The notes beneath the pieces were generated by a model. It was not told the origin of the DNA. It worked only from the letters and a program-made list of their open reading frames with translations, and ran no database searches. From Deltaproteobacteria bacterium (GTDB lineage: Bacteria > JAEEML01), in contig JAEEML010000089.1 in NCBI GenBank assembly GCA_016283195.1, forward strand, positions 1-63,521: a DNA stretch of 63,521 bases, written 5' to 3'. Each line of letters opens with the position of its first letter. The first letter of the stretch is position 1. Of the stretch, positions 63,219-63,521 are shown piece after piece. The position numbers and the translations under genes are program-made.

Positions 63219-63521
63219 ATGCATTACTACGAATCAATGCGGTCTCTGATTGGGAAGACTCCGCTTGTAAAGCTCACACATGTCGGTGTGCCGGAAGGTG
63301 TGAATTTGTTTGTAAAACTTGAACTCTGGAACCCCTCGGGGAGCGTGAAGGACCGCACGGGCCTTTATATGGTGAACGACGCTTTTGCCAAGGAAACGCT
63401 CAAGCCAGGCGGAACTATCATTGAGGCAACCGCAGGCAATACCGGCCTAGGCATCGCCTTTGCGGCACTCAATCGCGGTGTGCGCGTGATATTCGTGGTG
63501 CCGACCAAGTTCTCGCAAGAA
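63219..63521 (+). CDS. cysteine synthase / cystathionine beta-synthase family protein (3' end outside window)
   Basis: The first 101 residues are visible. The ATG is one base after the upstream stop, with AGGAGG before it, so the pair is tightly coupled. Signatures: LIGKTPLVKL, the PLP-lysine motif WNPSGSVKDRTG, and ATAGNTGLGIAFAAL (phosphate-binding loop). It makes cysteine from O-acetylserine (CysK) or cystathionine from serine or O-acetylserine and homocysteine (MccA/CBS). The neighbour suggests the latter, but the visible part cannot decide. Confidence 0.9.
   Translation, partial: MHYYESMRSLIGKTPLVKLTHVGVPEGVNLFVKLELWNPSGSVKDRTGLYMVNDAFAKETLKPGGTIIEATAGNTGLGIAFAALNRGVRVIFVVPTKFSQE

Overview
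The window is a bacterial chromosome segment of moderate GC content with no phage, plasmid or CRISPR signature. Its character comes from secreted proteins. I see about eight lipoproteins, several built from cysteine-rich, EGF/laminin-like, MopE-like, thrombospondin-3 and vWA modules. One carries a Fibrobacter major-paralogue (FISUMP) domain and one a GH13 amylase domain. Surface proteins of this kind are typical of Myxococcota/Bradymonadota-like (former delta-proteobacterial) and Fibrobacterota genomes. I place the host in that broad Gram-negative group but cannot name it. The last ~2.6 kb (from about 60.85 kb) reads differently: AAG-rich lysine codons and different spacing and promoter style, resembling Fibrobacter-type DNA. 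It may be transferred DNA or an assembly join. Layout: 0-2.1 kb holds the end of a secreted protein and a decayed Rpn-type nuclease/transposase locus with two copies of a ~246-bp non-coding repeat. 2.1-9.6 kb is a minus-strand housekeeping block: inositol-phosphatase family enzyme, ppdK, dnaJ, trmL, a DUF1232 protein, asnA and a membrane protein. 9.7-12.5 kb is an EGF/carbohydrate-binding/FISUMP lipoprotein. 12.7-16.3 kb is an FHA-GGDEF diguanylate cyclase coupled to plsB. 16.4-21.5 kb is a solitary rplC, an unrecognised 556-aa protein and a ClpA-like unfoldase. 21.6-24.6 kb is an LPP20-like lipoprotein, a PBP4-type carboxypeptidase, tRNA-Gly(CCC) and secG. 24.8-28.2 kb is a small lipoprotein, an M49-like metallopeptidase and a GT2 glycosyltransferase. 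28.3-31.7 kb is a MopE-like cysteine-rich lipoprotein. 31.8-35.8 kb is a membrane protein, a Lys/Ala/Pro-repeat protein, and a metal-efflux cassette (ArsR/CadC-type repressor plus His-rich P1B ATPase). 35.9-39.5 kb is an FAD dehydrogenase, a HAD phosphatase and an ECF sigma/anti-sigma pair. 39.7-46.7 kb is the EGF-CBM-GH13 lipoprotein, a lipoprotein with Asp-rich repeats, a DUF1460 enzyme, an orphan histidine kinase, a DUF1295 membrane protein and rfbA. 46.9-60.7 kb is one gene for a 4605-aa lipoprotein. 60.8-63.5 kb is a sulfur-amino-acid operon (methyltransferase, cystathionine gamma-lyase/synthase family, cysteine synthase/CBS family) behind a candidate cysteine-responsive attenuator. The two most interesting signals are these. 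First, 60.86-61.07 kb holds a promoter, two palindromes, a 15-aa leader peptide with a Cys-Cys pair, and mutually exclusive antiterminator and terminator stems. Second, in the giant lipoprotein's 34-unit C-terminal array, a cysteine missing from one unit always coincides with a missing cysteine at the start of the next, which points to a disulfide bond linking neighbouring units.
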